Part shown: in pieces, positions 5,612-5,993 of the stretch
How positions within the stretch are numbered: the stretch's first letter is position 1
How the letters are laid out: each line of letters starts with the position of its first letter
Source: Planctomycetota bacterium
GTDB taxonomy: Bacteria; Planctomycetota; Phycisphaerae; Phycisphaerales; SM1A02
Reading direction: 5' to 3'
NCBI GenBank assembly: GCA_027295365.1
Contig: JAPULD010000190.1
Location: 1 to 5,993 of the forward strand
Length of the DNA stretch: 5,993 nucleotides
Position numbers and translations under genes: made by a program
The notes under the pieces: generated by a model
What the model saw: the letters and a program-made list of their open reading frames with translations, nothing else
Database searches by the model: none
What the model was told of the DNA's origin: nothing

Positions 5612-5993
5612 CAGCCCGAACAGTCGCTCGCGCAGGCTCTGGAAGACGCTGGTGTGCTGGATGTTCTTCAGTTGCGTCTCGAAGACCGCGACCCTCAGCA
5701 CGCCCATCCTCCTGATGATCCTTTTGTCGGTGAGGATGTACAGACGGCTGTACCACTCCAGCGTCTGCCAGCCCAGGCGGATGACCATGAGCAAGGCACC
5801 GAAGCCGAACGCGAGCCAGTCGGACCAGCCCACCCAGCTCAGCCTGGTCATCCACGCCAGCATGAAGGTGATCAGCGCGATGAAGACCAGCGAGCCCAAG
5901 GCGGTCAGGGGAATGGAAAGCAGGCTGGGCCGGAGCAACAGGATCACGACCTCGTCGTCCTGAATGAGTTCCGCCACGGCCTTGGCGTCGATG
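5492..5993 (-). CDS. PH-domain (DUF304/bPH2-like) membrane protein, N-terminus beyond the window
   Basis: The frame is open to the right edge (IDAKAVAELIQDDEVV...), so the GTG at 5977 is probably an internal valine and the start lies outside. Numbering from that GTG, about 161 residues show two membrane helices at about 20-43 and 52-73, then a PH-like domain at about 76-158. The domain includes the family pattern SRLYILTDKRIIRRMGVLR, the QLKNIQHTSVFQSLRERLFG helix-strand region and GSIGFATAGSD. By family knowledge such proteins are small inner-membrane proteins with a cytoplasmic beta-barrel, found in many bacteria and mostly without assigned function. The gene is GC-rich (39 of 60 bases at 5821-5880), like the membrane gene at 1231. 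Its last ~38 codons are duplicated at 2283-2404. Domain identity is good; biological role unknown. Confidence 0.85.
   Translation of the reverse strand, partial: IDAKAVAELIQDDEVVILLLRPSLLSIPLTALGSLVFIALITFMLAWMTRLSWVGWSDWLAFGFGALLMVIRLGWQTLEWYSRLYILTDKRIIRRMGVLRVAVFETQLKNIQHTSVFQSLRERLFGLGSIGFATAGSDVFEAYWMMIDRPFAIHRVVVRAIEKYGG

Noticed and set aside
5433..5963. Plus-strand ORF starting at GTG 5433 with GGAGG six bases upstream
   Set aside because: The ribosome-like site is decent and lies at the right boundary of the bracketed block, so a truncated gene start is conceivable. But almost the whole frame is antisense to the PH-domain gene and has no independent protein character.
1..5993. CRISPR array, tRNA or rRNA genes, transposase or integrase
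   Set aside because: No regularly spaced repeats, no tRNA or rRNA sequence and no recombinase motifs were seen on either strand.

Overview
The window looks like chromosomal DNA from a planctomycete, most likely of the Phycisphaerae type. The best clue is the first gene. It ends in a short-repeat beta-strand protein followed by a dockerin-like calcium-binding tail (GDVNYNGTVDVTDLLKLLEAW..., then a CPGC spacer and DVNGDGVVSVLDLLTLLASW), a tail style common in exported proteins of that group. This assignment is inferred from protein style, not from a database match.

Layout. Positions 1-840 (+) hold the 3' end of the exported dockerin-tailed protein. Positions 841-1230 are non-coding as far as I can tell. 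Positions 1231-2229 (+) encode an unrecognised multi-pass membrane protein. Converging on it from the minus strand at about 2283-2404 is a broken copy of the last ~38 codons of a bacterial PH-domain (DUF304/bPH2-like) membrane protein. The larger, apparently functional copy of that gene runs off the right edge (5492-5993, minus). Between the two copies lie three minus-strand genes: a membrane-anchored TlpA/thioredoxin-like protein (2432-3766), a six-helix membrane protein of unknown function (3976-4626) and a PadR-family repressor (4718-5317).

The main structural observation is that these three genes are bracketed by two direct, ~94% identical ~122-bp copies of the PH gene's 3' end. The bracketed DNA is visibly less GC-rich in sampled blocks than the genes on either side. 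Its three genes all have clear Shine-Dalgarno sites, which the membrane gene at 1231 lacks. The simplest reading is that a ~3.1 kb segment was inserted at, or duplicated around, the 3' end of the PH gene, leaving an intact gene on one side and a displaced tail on the other. No integrase or transposase is visible, so the mechanism is unknown.

Regulation. The PadR gene is preceded by a 36-bp near-perfect palindrome containing three CTATAG boxes at exact 14-bp spacing. This is very probably the operator through which PadR represses itself and the membrane-protein gene 91 bp downstream. The thioredoxin-like gene has its own plausible sigma-70 type promoter and Shine-Dalgarno site. The signal sensed by PadR and the function of its membrane partner cannot be read from the sequence.
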